Shown here: one piece after another, positions 12,641 through 25,700 of the stretch
Numbering within the stretch: position 1 is the stretch's first letter
Layout of the letters: every line of letters begins with the position of its first letter
Assembly (NCBI GenBank): GCA_039566865.1
Contig: CM076959.1
Span: 14,925,501-14,989,500, forward strand
Direction of reading: 5' to 3'
Origin: Aurelia coerulea
Lineage: Eukaryota; Cnidaria; Scyphozoa; Semaeostomeae; Ulmaridae
Length of the DNA: 64,000 nucleotides
Position numbers and translations under genes: made by a program
The notes under the pieces: generated by a model
Told to the model about the DNA's origin: nothing
The model's database searches: none
Seen by the model: only the letters and a program-made list of their open reading frames with translations

Positions 12641-13199
12641 ATCTTGATTTAGATACCAGAGTGACGTAATCCTGTATCAAGTAAAGTGCGCGAATTTTGA
12701 ATTAATTGAATTGTGAACGGTGAAGATTCGGAATTAATGAGGAATACATATGAAATTTGTCAAGGTATAAATATAAATATAAATAGAAATTAACTAGTTT
12801 TTCTGGATACAAATTAACGCAGCTAAATTTCAAAATAAATAGTTTCTGAATTTGATTTCTACGGGAATAAATACGAATTAACATACAATTTTCACAAGCA
12901 TTTTTCAAACCGAAGCACCTAAATATAACCGTTTTATAAGCACTAAGAAACTTTTTACAGCACAGGCTTTTATCATCCTAGATTTATTTTATTTGAAAAG
13001 AAAATTGCAAAATGATCAGAGCCAAATAAAAACCATATGATTTTTAATTAAATCTTTAACAAATTAAACTTTTTTAGAATAAAATCTTATAAAAATAAAT
13101 AACTATAAAATAAAAATCATAAATAGAAATGATAAATAAAACATAAATGAATTTATGAAATCTAACTTTTACAAATGGCAAATAAAACTATAACAATAA

Positions 13200-14760
13200 A
13201 TAATAGAATAGATATAAAATAAGAAATAAATTAAAAATCAAAAAGTTTGGACATTACGATACTCGAACCTTTGACCTTGCTGACCTCTGACGAGCTCCCT
13301 AGCAACTGGGCTACGACCCCTGCTGTGATTTGTAGATAAAGTTAGCTACTCAATGGTAAAAGTAACGAAAGCTCTGTTCATAACCAAATGGCCCCCTGTC
13401 ACATAATGAGTTTTTTGTACCATATGGGGTGCTGTAACTGTGCGATGGACATGCCCTTTTTACCGTAGAGCAGAGAAAATTAAAATAAGAAATAAATGAG
13501 AAATACCTTATCTCATTTGAAAAGATCTCTTTGACGATTTGAAGGCAATCAAAATTTAATTTGATGATTAATAATGCAGTATATTTTATTGGAAAATTAC
13601 ATTTTAGTTTATGAGAAACACGTATTTTTCATAAGAAACTCTGTTTTTGAGACGACGAACTTCTATGCTGGGACAAGCATATTTAAAAAATGTTTTCTTT
13701 TAATCAGAGACATTAATCCTTTTTATTTTCACTTGCTCTTGTATTTTAGGCCACGAATTTTTAACTCCCAGGAAACTTTCAACAAAATTTCAGTAATATA
13801 TAATAGGACTCTAAAGAAACTTTTTATGTTAGATCAAAATTTTATTTTCTTATGAAAAATACGCGTGATTTAATTCCGATTTTCTGAATATTTCAATTTT
13901 AATTTTAAGATAATGGTTTCTTATTTTAGCCTGATAACATGTTCAGTAATTTATAAAATAATTGCTGATTCAAGTAACATTTTTAATCTTAATTTAAATC
14001 CTAGAATTATTAGAGATTATAAATGATAGCAAATATAAAAATAAGAAATAAAATAAAAATCAAAAAGTTTGGACATCACGATATTCGAACCTTTGACCTT
14101 CCTGACCTCTTACGAGCTCCCTAGCAACTGGGCTACAAACCCTGCTGTGATTTGTGGAAAACGTTAGCAACTCAATGGTGAAAACAATGAAAGCTCTGTT
14201 CAAAAGCAAACGGCCCCCTGTGAACTAATGAGGTGTCTACCATATGGGGTGCTGTGGCCGTGCGATGGACATGCCCTTTTTACTGTAGAGCAGCGAAAGT
14301 CAAAATAAAAAATTAATGAAAAATAGCCTATTTCATTGAAAAATTACGTTTTACTTCGTAATAAACAAGTATTTTTCATAAGAAACTCTGTTCTGAGACG
14401 AGAAACTTCTGTTCTGGGACAAACTTATTTAAGGCATGTTTTCTTTCAATAAGAGGCATTAATCATGCTTCTACCTTATTTTTACTTTTTCTTGTATTTT
14501 ATGACAATAATTTCATGAAACTCCCAGAAAACCTTCAATAGAATTTCATTAACATGTTAAGAAACTTCCAAGGTTAGATAAAAATTCTAATTTCTTATGA
14601 AAAATAAGCATGATTGCATTTCGATTTTCTAGTATAATTTGTTTTAATTCTTAAGATAACGATTTATTATTTTAGCATGATGATATTTTCAGTAATCTAT
14701 AAACATTTTTTGATTAAAGTAGCAAGTTAAAAATTTGAAAGTTTCCTTAAATTATAATGA
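13200..14760. repeat. Segmental tandem duplication with tRNA-like segments
   Basis: Two units of about 820 bp (starting near 13200 and 14038) share AAAAATCAAAAAGTTTGGAC, GAGCTCCCTAGCAACTGGGC, CCATATGGGGTGCTGT and GCGATGGACATGCCCTTTTT. Each also has the stretch TTTTTCATAAGAAACTCTGT. On the minus strand, 13254-13320 and 14070-14137 resemble a tRNA body (GGTTCGAGTATCG B-box-like), but the acceptor stems do not pair. SINE or tRNA pseudogene. Confidence 0.6.
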
Positions 14761-16773
14761 ATTTGATTCAAGATGCTGGCTACTTAATTTTTTTATGATC
14801 TGAAATTAAAATCTATAATATATTCGTAATGAAATATATCTACTTGAAATTGATTTCAAGATAGTGCTTTTCTATTTCGCTTCGATTTTTAAGAAATCTG
14901 ATTCAAAACCTTAGATTTATTATTGTATCTTTAAGATATCTATTTATTTTTCGTAGTTAAATCTTGAATTTTTTAATTTAACGATACAAACTTTATGATA
15001 AGATTTATTTCTAATTTTAATTTCAATTAATTTAATTGCAAAATTATGATGGATTAGTTAGCTTTAAAACATTCATTTAATTATCTTGCTTTATTTTTTC
15101 ATTCTTAATTATTCAAATGTAATCATTAAACCTTAATTATTTTAATATGGCATTGATTTGGAATTAATCAATCAAATTGCAAAATACAGTTTTCAATTGA
15201 TTTTTGCAAATCATTTGAATCTGAATTTTGTTTGAATTACTTTTATTTCGTTAATATTATCAGCGACCTTTTAATTTTAAAATATGTTATTCACAAAACC
15301 TAGCTTGGTATAGTACAGGAAAGTCAAAAGCTACAAAGGTGAACTATTTTCTTAGTGCTGGCTTTCTATTTCTCATATCTCTTTAAGACCTTACAACAAA
15401 TACTTCACAAAAAATTATTAATTCAAATTTCCACAGCAATATTTTCCATTAAATCTTTTGACGATCATCTATGAATAAAATATTCAAATTAAATTCACTA
15501 CAAATTTTCAATATTTTGATTTTGTAGTCACAAAATTAATATTTTATCTTTTTCACTGTTAATATTAAAATAACGAAAATCATTAATCAGTTATCATATG
15601 ATTTAGATGTTGCAATATTTAATACTTTTATTTGAAATATATTAACCGAAAACTTTTTTAAAAATTTTTGATCTAACAAATTAATGAATTGAAACAGTTC
15701 CATAATTTCCCCTGATACTGCTAAAATATCAAATAATCAAAATGATATAACATTATATTTGAAGTAATGATTATTGAATGATCTTTAGAAAGTATTAAAC
15801 TAATACTGTGTTCACACTATGCCGGCACATTTTCAAAACGTTACGTTCACACGAAAACGGTACATTTTTTGCAGGCAGATTTTGAAAACGGTAGATTTTG
15901 AATAAAGACAATTTTGAAAACGGTATCGTGTGAACGCTAGCTTAAATTTTGCTATCGTCACATTTCTCACCGTTTTCAAAATGTGCGGTCATCGTGTGAA
16001 TGCAGTCTTAATGAAATAGAATTGAATAAAACAAGTAAATGAGATAGTTCTGATATCGTTTAAAGATGTCTTATATCATCAAAAGGTTTCAAGAAACTAA
16101 TTTTTAAGCCCTCGTCAATATTTCTCCTGTCCTATATGCGTGATAAAGAGTTTTTTGGCAAATCATGCTTTCAGGACCATTTTTCAAATATTTACAAGAA
16201 ATTTAAGAACCACCCACAGCTCTCCAAACATTATGATATAATGTGACAGGGGTTGGTCAGAACTGGGCCTACTATCGTTTTACTGACCAATCTCTGGTCA
16301 TGTCACATTTTTTAGGGGAGGGGGGGGGGGCTCTCTTATACAAAGGCAACAGAGAGACACACTTTTTTCGCAGCTCCACTTTTTTCCATGGTTTTGGACC
16401 CAAATTACATGATCTGTCCCAAGTCTGTAATTGGTATTATTTGCAGGTTTTCAGGGGAAAATGAAAATGAAGAAAATTGTCTCATAAAGAAAATCTTTCT
16501 GCTTCTATAAGCTTCAGTTATACTGCTAGTCTTAATGGTAATATATGCTTTAACTTTCGTAATAGGTCCAATGGAATTTCAGGAGGAAGACTTACAAATA
16601 ACTGTTCCTATGTAATTTTCTGGTCAAGATAGTGGTATCAATAATTAATATTTTCTACCAGATCCTTCTGATGGCTTCGAATGAGAGAGCCCCTCTGGGT
16701 GCTCAACCCTGTCTGGACTGGGCTTTTCTGAGCATCCTCTGGCGAGGGAGGGGGGGGGGCTAAATTAGCAATT
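14761..16773. other. AT-rich intergenic sequence
   Basis: Very AT-rich up to about 15800, then the foldback MITE at 15806-16007. A G run (16317-16330) and its partner near 16750 flank a stretch that could be another element. No gene seen. Confidence 0.5.
15806..16007. mobile_element. Foldback MITE, ATGCCGGCA family, copy 1
   Basis: Inverted arms (TTCACACTATGCCGGCACATTTTC and GCGGTCATCGTGTGAA) enclose repeated GTTTTCAAAA/TTTTGAAAAC motifs. The same family occurs at 47865-48108. Confidence 0.65.
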
Positions 16774-17488
16774 ATACAGGGTGTCCCAAAAACATCTATG
16801 CTGTTTGAATTAGAGTTTGGCACCAAGTTTGAGCAAATTTGACAAGTGGTTGCTGATTTATTGAGAAAGAAAGTCAAAATCAGGGGTTGTTTCAAAACCA
16901 GAGGATTTTATCTCCGTACTTAACCTTAAAACTCGTATTTTAGCATCAAATGGACTTACACTTTGCCTTTATGTCAGGAAACACATTTGGGAGTAACTAA
17001 TGACCACATAACTCAAGAACATTGACCAGGAAGCCTGCTAGACGCAATTTTGTTGGTTTGAAACAACTTAATCACTTTTGAGAAGCAAAATAACTAATGG
17101 AAGCATGTCACGGCCTGCAGCACTTGTGTTCCATATAACCATTTCCAGGAACCCTTAATATTTTCAATGTTCTGGGTTATCACAAAATCCAATTCATGGC
17201 TATCTGTTTCACTTATGAACAACAGGAAACTTGGCAAGGAGTGTTATTCGATCAATTCCTGTTGATTTTAAGATAATGCAGAATACAGAATCCTCTGGTT
17301 TTGAGGCAGCCAAAGAATTGATTTTCTTGGTCCATAAATCAGCAACTACTGATCATATTTACTCAAACTTGATATCAACCTTCAAGTTGGATCTCTTCTA
17401 TCAAAATCTTAAAAATGGAAAAAATTGGATTTATGGCTGCTCCGCAGCAGCTACTCAACAGCGCACATGTTTTTTGGGACACCTTGTA
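16774..17488. mobile_element. TIR element, CAGGGTGTCCCAAAAA type
   Basis: The ends TACAGGGTGTCCCAAAAAC and TTTTTTGGGACACCTTGTA, plus long inner arms (AAATCAGCAACTACTGATC against its degenerate inverse), form a palindrome of about 715 bp with TA flanks. No transposase frame. Confidence 0.65.
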
Positions 17489-19008
17489 GTTTTGCAAAGA
17501 GGTCAGTTTTTATATAAGTATCTGTTCGAGATTTCCTTACAATCGTGATATCTTTTAAGGTATAAACAATAATTTTTTCTTGCAAGCACCTCCTGATGGC
17601 GTCCATTTAAGCGTCCATAAAGTGTAATTAAGTGTCCATTTCAAATAGTCCGAAGAATGGTACGGAATCAAATTACTAAGATATGAACCACAGCCAAGGG
17701 CAAATAAGCCTTCACCAACATCCACAATTTTTAGTTTCAAGGTGTTGAAAGAAGTTTTCTCTATTGATCCTTTTTAAGTTTGGCTATCATCTATCATATT
17801 GGTGTATCCTTATATCTTTCCAAGAGTCAGACAGGGTTTTTAGGATAATGAGATACAGAGGAAGATTTGCACTTCATTTTCCTGGCGACGTACATTCACT
17901 AAAAATTGAAGAAGATCTTCAGTTGTGAACTCTCTGCCTCGAAGACTGCTTACACCATTCATGGACTCTAATTTGTCTGTATTTTGCCTCCTTCCGGCTG
18001 TTTCATGAAGGATAAGCTGTCATTGGCTGAAGCTCATAACAATAATAAAAATCAGTTCTTACATTTCAGTCTTCTCTCTCAGCTTGCTTTAAAACATGCT
18101 CTTTCTCGCCTTGATTCAACATTGTCTGCGATAATATTTGAGGAGGGTCTGTTGCATCAGTGTTGCATCCCTCCTGCAGCACGTAGCTTCTCATTTCAAT
18201 GGAACTAGAAATAGACAGAGGAAAAAATTAATTGCTGATACCAATATCAAAGATGTGAAAATGCTCTAAGAAGCAAAGGCGAATTGTTTAAAACAAATCA
18301 CTAAGATTTGTGATATGACAAAGCAATTTGCCACACCGAAGAAAGAATTTTATACTTCAGAATCAGAACTCAATCGAATTAGAACAAACAGAAAACGCAG
18401 AACCAGTACGGTTGGCTGCGTAGAGGGTGTGAAATATATTCTTTAGAGCCGTAAATTGCTTAGTAATGTATGAGCCCTGATTTTTTTCACAAAATCAACC
18501 CATTATCCTCAAGGAAAATAAAATATCTAAGGCTTTCCATTAGTTTAAAATCTGTCTCACATTAGATGTCAAGCGCAAATCTCCGCTAATAAAACATCTA
18601 AGCTGTTTGGTATTCGTTATTTGGCGCTATCGCAAATATTGCCTGACATCAATGTTGGCCAGACCTTTTTTAGTTGTGTGGACAAAAAGGGGCTTTTGCG
18701 ATTGATACCGTAGCTCCTACATGCTTAGAAGTTCCGAATTTTTTTATATGCCAGTTTAAATCGCAATTTCTTCTTAAATGAGAGATAATCTTTTTGCGAT
18801 ATCAATGTCAACCCCAAACGTCATTTTATGATCGCTTTTGTATCAGAATATTCTTTTCCTCAAACTGCATTTCTTGATTTCGTCGCATGTAGTCTGTTAA
18901 ATGTTTCAACTCTAGAAGTCGCAATAAAATCCCACAGTTGATGATTTATCAGCTATATCGATTGTTGGTATATCATTTTCGTTCATCCAGAAGGTCTGCA
19001 ATACTACC
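17489..19008. other. Intergenic, possible decayed coding remnant
   Basis: Around 18065-18415 a broken frame with charged residues (KLIADTNIKDVKML, one stop, EAKANCLKQITKICDMTKQF) may be an old transposon protein. A remnant with CTCACATTAGATGTC near 18557 resembles the inner element at 1272-1455. Confidence 0.3.
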
Positions 19009-19690
19009 GGGTGAGTCAAAAAGAAAGTTTACACGTTTGACGCGCTGTGGAATAAAAAGTATATGGCCGATATTGAAAACTTAAATTTGAATACATCAGC
19101 CAAAGGTTAACTTAGATAAGAAAATGTTGCTTGGTAAGATCGTTCATTTTTAAGACCCAAAATTTAGAAAAATACCAATAAGGTATTTGCATGGGAATCG
19201 AGAACTCCACATCCCATTCTGGCCCATGATTTATTTGGCATTTAAATTTAAATTCAATTCAACAGTCAGTTTCATAAATAGAATTTTGATTTCAATAGCA
19301 CGTAAATCATGGGCCAGAATGGAAGGTGGTATTCTCGATTCCATAACAGGCATTTTTCTAATTATTGGGTCGTAAAGATAAGTGATTCTAACAAACAATA
19401 TTCTCTCATCTAACTTAACTTTTTGACAGAAAGATTAAAATGTTAGTTTGAATATCGGCCGCATACTTTTTATTCTACAGCCCGTCAAATGCGTTAACAT
19501 TTTTAACAGCTAAGTTAGCCTTTGACTGACAGATTAACATCTTCGTTTTGAATATCGGTCACATACTTTTTATTCAACAGCCGGCCAAAAGTGTTAACCT
19601 TTTCATAGCTAAGTTAGCCGTTGACTGACGGATAAATATCTTAATTTTCAATATCGGCTACATACTTTTTATCAAAAGTGTAAACTGTAA
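19009..19690. mobile_element. Foldback/tandem composite element
   Basis: It starts TACCGGGTGAGTCAAAAAG. A central palindrome at about 19188-19345 (CATTCTGGCCCATGATTTA and its inverse) is followed by about 2.5 tandem copies of a 116-bp unit containing AATATCGGCCGCATACTTTTTAT (19454-19680). Confidence 0.55.
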
Positions 19691-20225
19691 ACTGTAAAAT
19701 GTAAAATAAAAAATTTTCGCAGGAAATTTGGACGAAATTTTGCCGTTCCCAGGAAAAAACATTTTGTCGGCCCCTGGCAGTAAAATAGTTTGTGCTTCCG
19801 TTGTCTCGTTCTGGTATATTTGTGATTTCAGAGAAGTAATGTTTTTTGTTTTGCTCACACCCGATTGTTCTGAGTTGCAGGTGTTACGAAAACCAGGTGA
19901 CGAACCATATCAGCGGAAAATTAACGACTCAGCGTAAAGATTACATATTTCCCATGTAAAATTTTAGATTTAATGTAAAAATCTTCGAAATGATTGAAAT
20001 TATATTTGATTAGTTAACCAGGGCCTAGACAATATTGGGTGGACACTGCATGGATTTTTTAATGATCGACATGGCATGAATAGAAGAGCGCAGAACAGGG
20101 CAAGGTATGTTTATAGTATCTATGTGCTAGCGTTGATCCATCGTTATCATATTGCTATCATATGCTACGTGAGTAAGAACAAATATGGGGCGTTAAACAA
20201 ACAATATTTTGGTGAAAGACAACTT

Positions 20226-20276
20226 AGATTGTGCTTCTGTGTGTCTGCGTGTCTGTGTGTCTGTGTGTACTTTTGT
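20226..20276. repeat. (TGTGTCTG)n microsatellite
   Basis: Short run of GTGTCTGYGTGTCTGTGTG units. The open frame across it is an artefact. Confidence 0.7.
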
Positions 20277-20329
20277 TAGTATGGCTTTTCCTCTTTTGTT
20301 GGAAGATAGTCGTAGGGAGGGAGACGGCC

Positions 20330-20600
20330 TGGATAAACTAAATTCCTAACTCTTGATAGATTGCTCGAGCCTGTTGCTCGTCCAACTTTAAAGCGCCAAT
20401 AACAATGGCGAATTGTGTGCTCTCGGGCTGTCCCTCTCTTACGACTGTTATTGGAACAATTTAAATTTAATTGTAAGTGCCATACATAGTGGGAACTCGC
20501 TGACTATAAATCCTTTCCCACTATGAATGGCACGTTGTTAATTAGCATCGTTGTTTTTATAAATAGTTGTTTCTTCAAATGAATAAAGAAAAAAGAAGAT
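20330..20600 (+). mobile_element. LINE 3'-end remnant with conserved hairpin
   Basis: The hairpin arms GTGCCATACATAGTGGGA and TCCCACTATGAATGGCAC are followed by an A-rich tail (AATAAAGAAAAAAG). They are similar in position and shape to the end of the LINE at 25.0-26.0 kb. No intact coding frame remains. Confidence 0.45.
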
Positions 20601-20707
20601 GTGTTTGTTGAAGATCTATGATGTAGAAGAAAGATAACATTACTTACCAAAAACTAGCTTGCTAAAATCAGTCATTTTTAATCAATGTATTTGCGATGTG
20701 ATATAGC

Positions 20708-21010
20708 TACCGGTTGTCCCAATGAAAAGTACTCTCGTTGGAAAAATTGCGAAATTTGACTATTGAACCTATCATAACATTTTCTTTTTATCTCTTTTGT
20801 CAACGATCTATAATTATTGAGGGATGGTAAAATGTTTATTTTCTTTACTTAAAGGGATTGCAACAAACTCATAAAAAAGACCTCCTTCTGATGATTACCA
20901 AGTTAATTTCTCTTCGTATATCAAGCTTCCAATTTGGTCATAAATGTCAGAAAGAAACCCAAAACATTATTGTAGACTTGAAGGAAGATGAAAAATCTCA
21001 CTACAATAGC
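20708..21010. repeat. GTGTCCCAAAAAGTACTCC repeat family
   Basis: It begins GGTTGTCCCAATGAAAAGTA and includes GTTGGAAAAATTGCGAAATTT and AAATGTCAGAAAGAA. Related copies or fragments start near 7965, 31239, 42650 and 48633. This is probably a TIR element group; full boundaries were not resolved for each copy. Confidence 0.5.
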
Positions 21011-21099
21011 TGTTGGGCAAGATAGACGATGTTGCATGAAGAGTATAGCTATGCTTAGCAACAATGATTATGCTTAGCAACGAGGCTGCGACTCCCTGC

Positions 21100-22165
21100 C
21101 AAAAAAAACCTTGATTCTACAAAATAATTTTACAAAAAAACTACACCATGTAACCATACAATTTTTTCAGAATGACTCAAAGAATGATTATGCTATCTTC
21201 TGGTAGACTTCGTTAGTCCAATCCGCAGGGAAAACGACCAGCAACAAACAACTCTCAACCAAATACACCGTGATAAAAATAATTCTACACAAAATGTACT
21301 CCATGTAACAGTACGATATTTCAGAATGATTCAAAGAATGCTTATGCTATCTTCTGGTAGACTTCATCAGTTAAATCCGCAGGGAAAACACCAAGCAACA
21401 AACAACTCTCAACCAAACACAGCGTGATAAAAATAATTCTACAAAAAATCTACACCATGTAACAGCACGATTTTTTCAGAATGATTCAAAGAATGCTTAT
21501 GCTATCTTTTGGTGGACTTCGTTAGTCCAATCCGCAGGGAAAACGACCAGCAACAAACAACTCTCAACCAAACACACCGTGATAAAAATAATTCTACAAA
21601 AAATCTACACCATGTAACAGTACGATTTTTTCAGAATGATTCAAAGAATGCTTATGCTATCTTCTGGTAGACTTCATCAGTTAAATCCGCAGGGAAAACG
21701 ACCAGCAACAAACAACTCTCAACCAAACACACCGTGATAAAAATAATTCGACACAAAATGTACTCCATGTAACAGTACGATTTTTCAGAATGATTCAAAG
21801 AATGCTTATGCTATCTTCTGGTAGACTTCATCAGTTAAATCCGCAGGGAAAACACCCAGCAACAAACAACTCCCGACCAAACACAGCGTGATAAAAATAA
21901 TTCTACAAAAAATCTGCACCATGTAACAGTACGATTTTTTCAGAATTATTCAAAGAATGCTTATGCTATCACCAGGCATACTTTATTATAATTCCTCGTA
22001 ATATTTTCAAGAGCAGAAAAGTTATCTGTTATCACTCAACGCAATCTGCATTCTGCAGGGAAAAACCCAGCAACACACAACTTCCGACCAAAAACACCTT
22101 GATTAAAATAATTCTAAAAAGAAAACTGCACCATGTAACAGTATGAGATTTTCAGGGGGAATTAT
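21100..22165. repeat. Satellite array, about 155-bp unit, 6-7 copies
   Basis: The unit contains ACCATGTAACAGTACGATTT, GATTCAAAGAATGCTTATGC and CCGCAGGGAAAACGACCAGC. The motif CCATGTAAC recurs near 21145, 21301, 21457, 21610, 21767, 21919 and 22130. Inner copies are nearly identical and the last is diverged. No open frame spans the units. Confidence 0.85.
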
Positions 22166-22673
22166 AGCATAACTAAGCTAGCTTCCTGTAAAATCAATTC
22201 GTTCCTAATAATCTTAGATTTAACAGAACATTTATCTCTAATCACTGAACGCAATCTGCTATCTGCAGGAGAAGTGCCTTGCCATTTCCTGAGCAGCGTA
22301 AATATCTTTTCCACGGCACAGGGCTAATATCATCCTCGTGTTTCATGTTGACCAAGTCCCCGTGGACACTGCACCGTTGGCGTGTTCCCCCTTTGGTTTG
22401 AGCGGTCTTTTTTGACCACAAAGGAACATTATTTAACACAAAACTTCCCTAACGAATTCTTTTATCTATGTTTGAATGAAAATGGCATAAAGTGACACTT
22501 ATGGTTGCGCAAAATTGTCTCTCCATTTGAAGATGCCGCATAGTTCTCATATTCTTGACTCCCTGTGCTGATTCGCGCATGACAAATACAAAATTCCCTC
22601 TTCTTTATTGCATCACTGTGCATTGAATTACCAAAATGCTGAGCCAATATATCATTGTTTTGTATTCTAGAAA

Positions 22674-22734
22674 ATGCAAACAGTTCTGCAAAAGACGGTT
22701 TTCATTCTCTTTGCAATTCAGATCACCATACAGG
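22674..22734 (+). CDS. Gene A exon 1 (signal peptide)
   Basis: The ATG lies in the context AAAATGCAA and the exon ends CAG-G before GTAAGT (phase 1). It encodes 20 complete codons: a short polar/basic N-region (QTVLQK) and a hydrophobic core (TVFILFAI). The sequence just before the ATG, TTTTGTATTCTAG ending at 22670, could be the acceptor of an intron in the 5' UTR, so a non-coding first exon may lie further upstream. Confidence 0.7.
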
Positions 22735-25700
22735 GTAAGTAGCATTCGTGCAAACAATAGCTTTATCGTTAATGCTATGCAGAATGTATACAACCAATAT
22801 GAAAAATTCCAACACCAGTTGCTGCTTAAGGCCATAACTTAATCTTGATAATTTTCATATGATCAAAGGCAGTCTGTCACGCATCTGATTGGCTGCAATA
22901 AAATCAGAGCTCCACACAACGGGTGCCTGAATCTTTGTATTTGGAACAAAGGAGGGCTAATCGTTCTCATTTTTTAAGGTCGTAGAACGTCAGTAGGATC
23001 AGCAGCCATTCAATTCTCCTATTCTTTATATTGTCATTATCACCCAATCAGATGCATGACAGACTGCCTTTAAAGGTAAATACATCCGTTTATGAATAGG
23101 AAAAGAAAAACCCACGCACTCTTTGTCAACTTAGCTCGTGCGAATGTCGACAATTTCAATACATTTTCAATTCCTGCTCATCCCGTTGTTAATGAAGCCA
23201 CCTTTTAACTCTGTCAGTTACCTTTAATAATTGAAGATTTTGCTGTGAAATGAAGAATTTCCAACGTTTATTTTCGTCTGCTTGTGCCAAAAATATACTG
23301 GTGCTTCTATTAAATTCACGATTCAACTTTTAGAACGGGAAATACTGTTCCTTAAATATCTAACAGGCCAAGAAGCGGCCAATCCAACAGACCAAGACAT
23401 GGTCGGTGAATTGAGTAAGTGAATTACAATGCCTGCCAGAAATGTTGGAAGATACCCTGGCAAATTGCGCATTAGTTATAAACTTCCCCGGTCTGCTCCT
23501 TAGCAGAATGCTGCCCTTAACGTCAACATTAAGATGGCAGAACAAGTCGCGACCCACCCTGATGGCATACTAGGTCTATAACTTTACACATTGGCATTGT
23601 TTTTGGAGAAAGTATTTTACTTCCATGGATCGCTATGAAATAAAATGCGGAAACATGTATGTTCGTTACGAAATGGCTTAAGTGTTCCAAGGAATTTGGC
23701 AGGCATTGCAACTTTAAGAGGAGAACTCTTTAAAGGCAATGTGTCCATGTAAGTACAGCCGTGTATACACTCTTGTCAAAACATGCTGACACAATGCTGA
23801 CGAAGAGCCCCAAGAGCACACTGTGATTGGTAGAATTCAACTCATCACATGCAAAACTAGAATTTAAATTTCACAACGACGCTCCCTGCTGTCAGACTGC
23901 GGGTCCAACTTTGGAAGCGCAACCGCAAGTAAGTCATCAGTCTGCTTATATTAGAGCTGGCTACCTTTTGAGTTCTATGGCAGAGTGATCACATGAAGTA
24001 TCACGTGAAAATAGCAAAGTCACTGTACTTACATGGACACATTACCTTTAACAAGTAAGCAAAAAGAAACAAAGTTTACTTACTAAGTTTTAATCGTCGA
24101 ACTTGAATCAAGTTTCTGTATTTTCTCTCTGTGATAGTGACCTCTGAGTTGACCTTCAATTGAAACTTCAGAAACAAACAGCTCAAGATTTTGCTTGAAC
24201 CAGGATATAAATGGATCATCCTCGTACTTGAAGTAGCATTTACTCAACAACTCTCAATGATTTGATCTAAAATGGAAAGATAAGATTTGTTAAAGGTGTA
24301 AGTTCTGCAGGATAATTCTGCATGGAGCCTGACCATCTTTGTAAGCTGAATAAAAATAACAAAGCTCCAAACCAGAGAATTTCTGTTGGTATTTATAATC
24401 TTAACAGTCAAATACTTCAAGAGAAATGACTCTGTCTCAAAACACCGGATGACTAATAAAAGAGTCCTCCTGTTTGAAAAACATCAGCAAAAGTTTTCCT
24501 CTATTTTAATATAATCTGCTTCATTTGATAGTCAAAAGACTGAATTATTTTGTGAAATTTTGGCTCGATTCATCTACTTCAATTAACTTAGGAGTTTACA
24601 AATTGTCCTTGAAGAACATGCAACATATTGAACTAAACCAAAGTGGTTCATAAAATCCAACTCTACATTAAAGCGCAACCAACAAAATCACACCTTTTTC
24701 GTGAATTATAGTTGTTTAATCAAAATTTTCTCTTTTGCTCGCAACATTTTTATCATCTATTCTGGCCTTATGCATACTGCTTTCACAAATGACAATTAAT
24801 AAAATTCAACTTCAAGCGAGCCTCATGAAGATAACCAGACTTACACACAAACCAGTTCAGTCCTTTGGCAATCAAATGAAACAAATTATATTAAAAACAG
24901 TGAATACTCTTGCTGTTGTTAGTTTTCAAAGAGGAGGAATATTTTTGCAATTCATCGAAGTTGGTTGAAGGTGTTAGATCTTAAACAAAGCCTGGTTTGA
25001 ATTTTAGTGCAGTGAATGAGCACAGACTCCGGCATAACTTTTGACTGTCTAAGCCCAACTTGTAATTGCGGAACTAGAAAAGAGGACAAGGAACACTTCT
25101 CCTGCACTGCCTATAGTTTGACTCATGCGCGCAGACCTCTTTGGTTAGCTTCGAGAAATCCCTGCCCTGGAAATTAATGATATGATGGATACAACAGCCT
25201 TGTGCGATCTCCTTTTATATGGCAGTTCACACTTGAATATAATCACCAATAGAATGATCATGGATACCACAATATCATATGGCACTCAAGAAAATAGGGC
25301 TCAAATCTTTAAAATGGTGGGTGATATAAAATCTATTACAGATTTCTTGGAAATAAATGGCTTGAAAGGAAGTTAGGGGTTTTTGCTGTAAATCTGCCGT
25401 GGAAATATATTGATATCTTGATTAATTTCAAAATGGCGGCATTCATTAAATTTGAGGCTATGACGTCATCAAATTTCTAAATCCTAAACCAGAGAAGCTA
25501 AAAATTTCTGCTTGCTACCATATTGTAAACCTTCATAAACTATCGTTTTCTTGAAGGTTATATCATTTTTCCTCCATTAGTTTAGGATTTACAATGACTT
25601 AAATTTTTTCTAAATTTTCCATGAATTTTTCACAAATGGTTGATTTATCGCCATTTTGAAAAAAAATGAGATGCAAAAGAATTTCCACGGCAGATTTACA

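Noticed and set aside
13254..13320. tRNA gene on the minus strand
   Set aside because: T-loop-like GGTTCGAG and a tRNA-like 5' part are present, but the acceptor ends do not pair and the copy at 14070 is equally degenerate. SINE or pseudogene is more likely.
21100..22165. CRISPR-like array of repeats
   Set aside because: The units are about 155 bp, continuous and without spacers, in eukaryotic DNA. This is a satellite.
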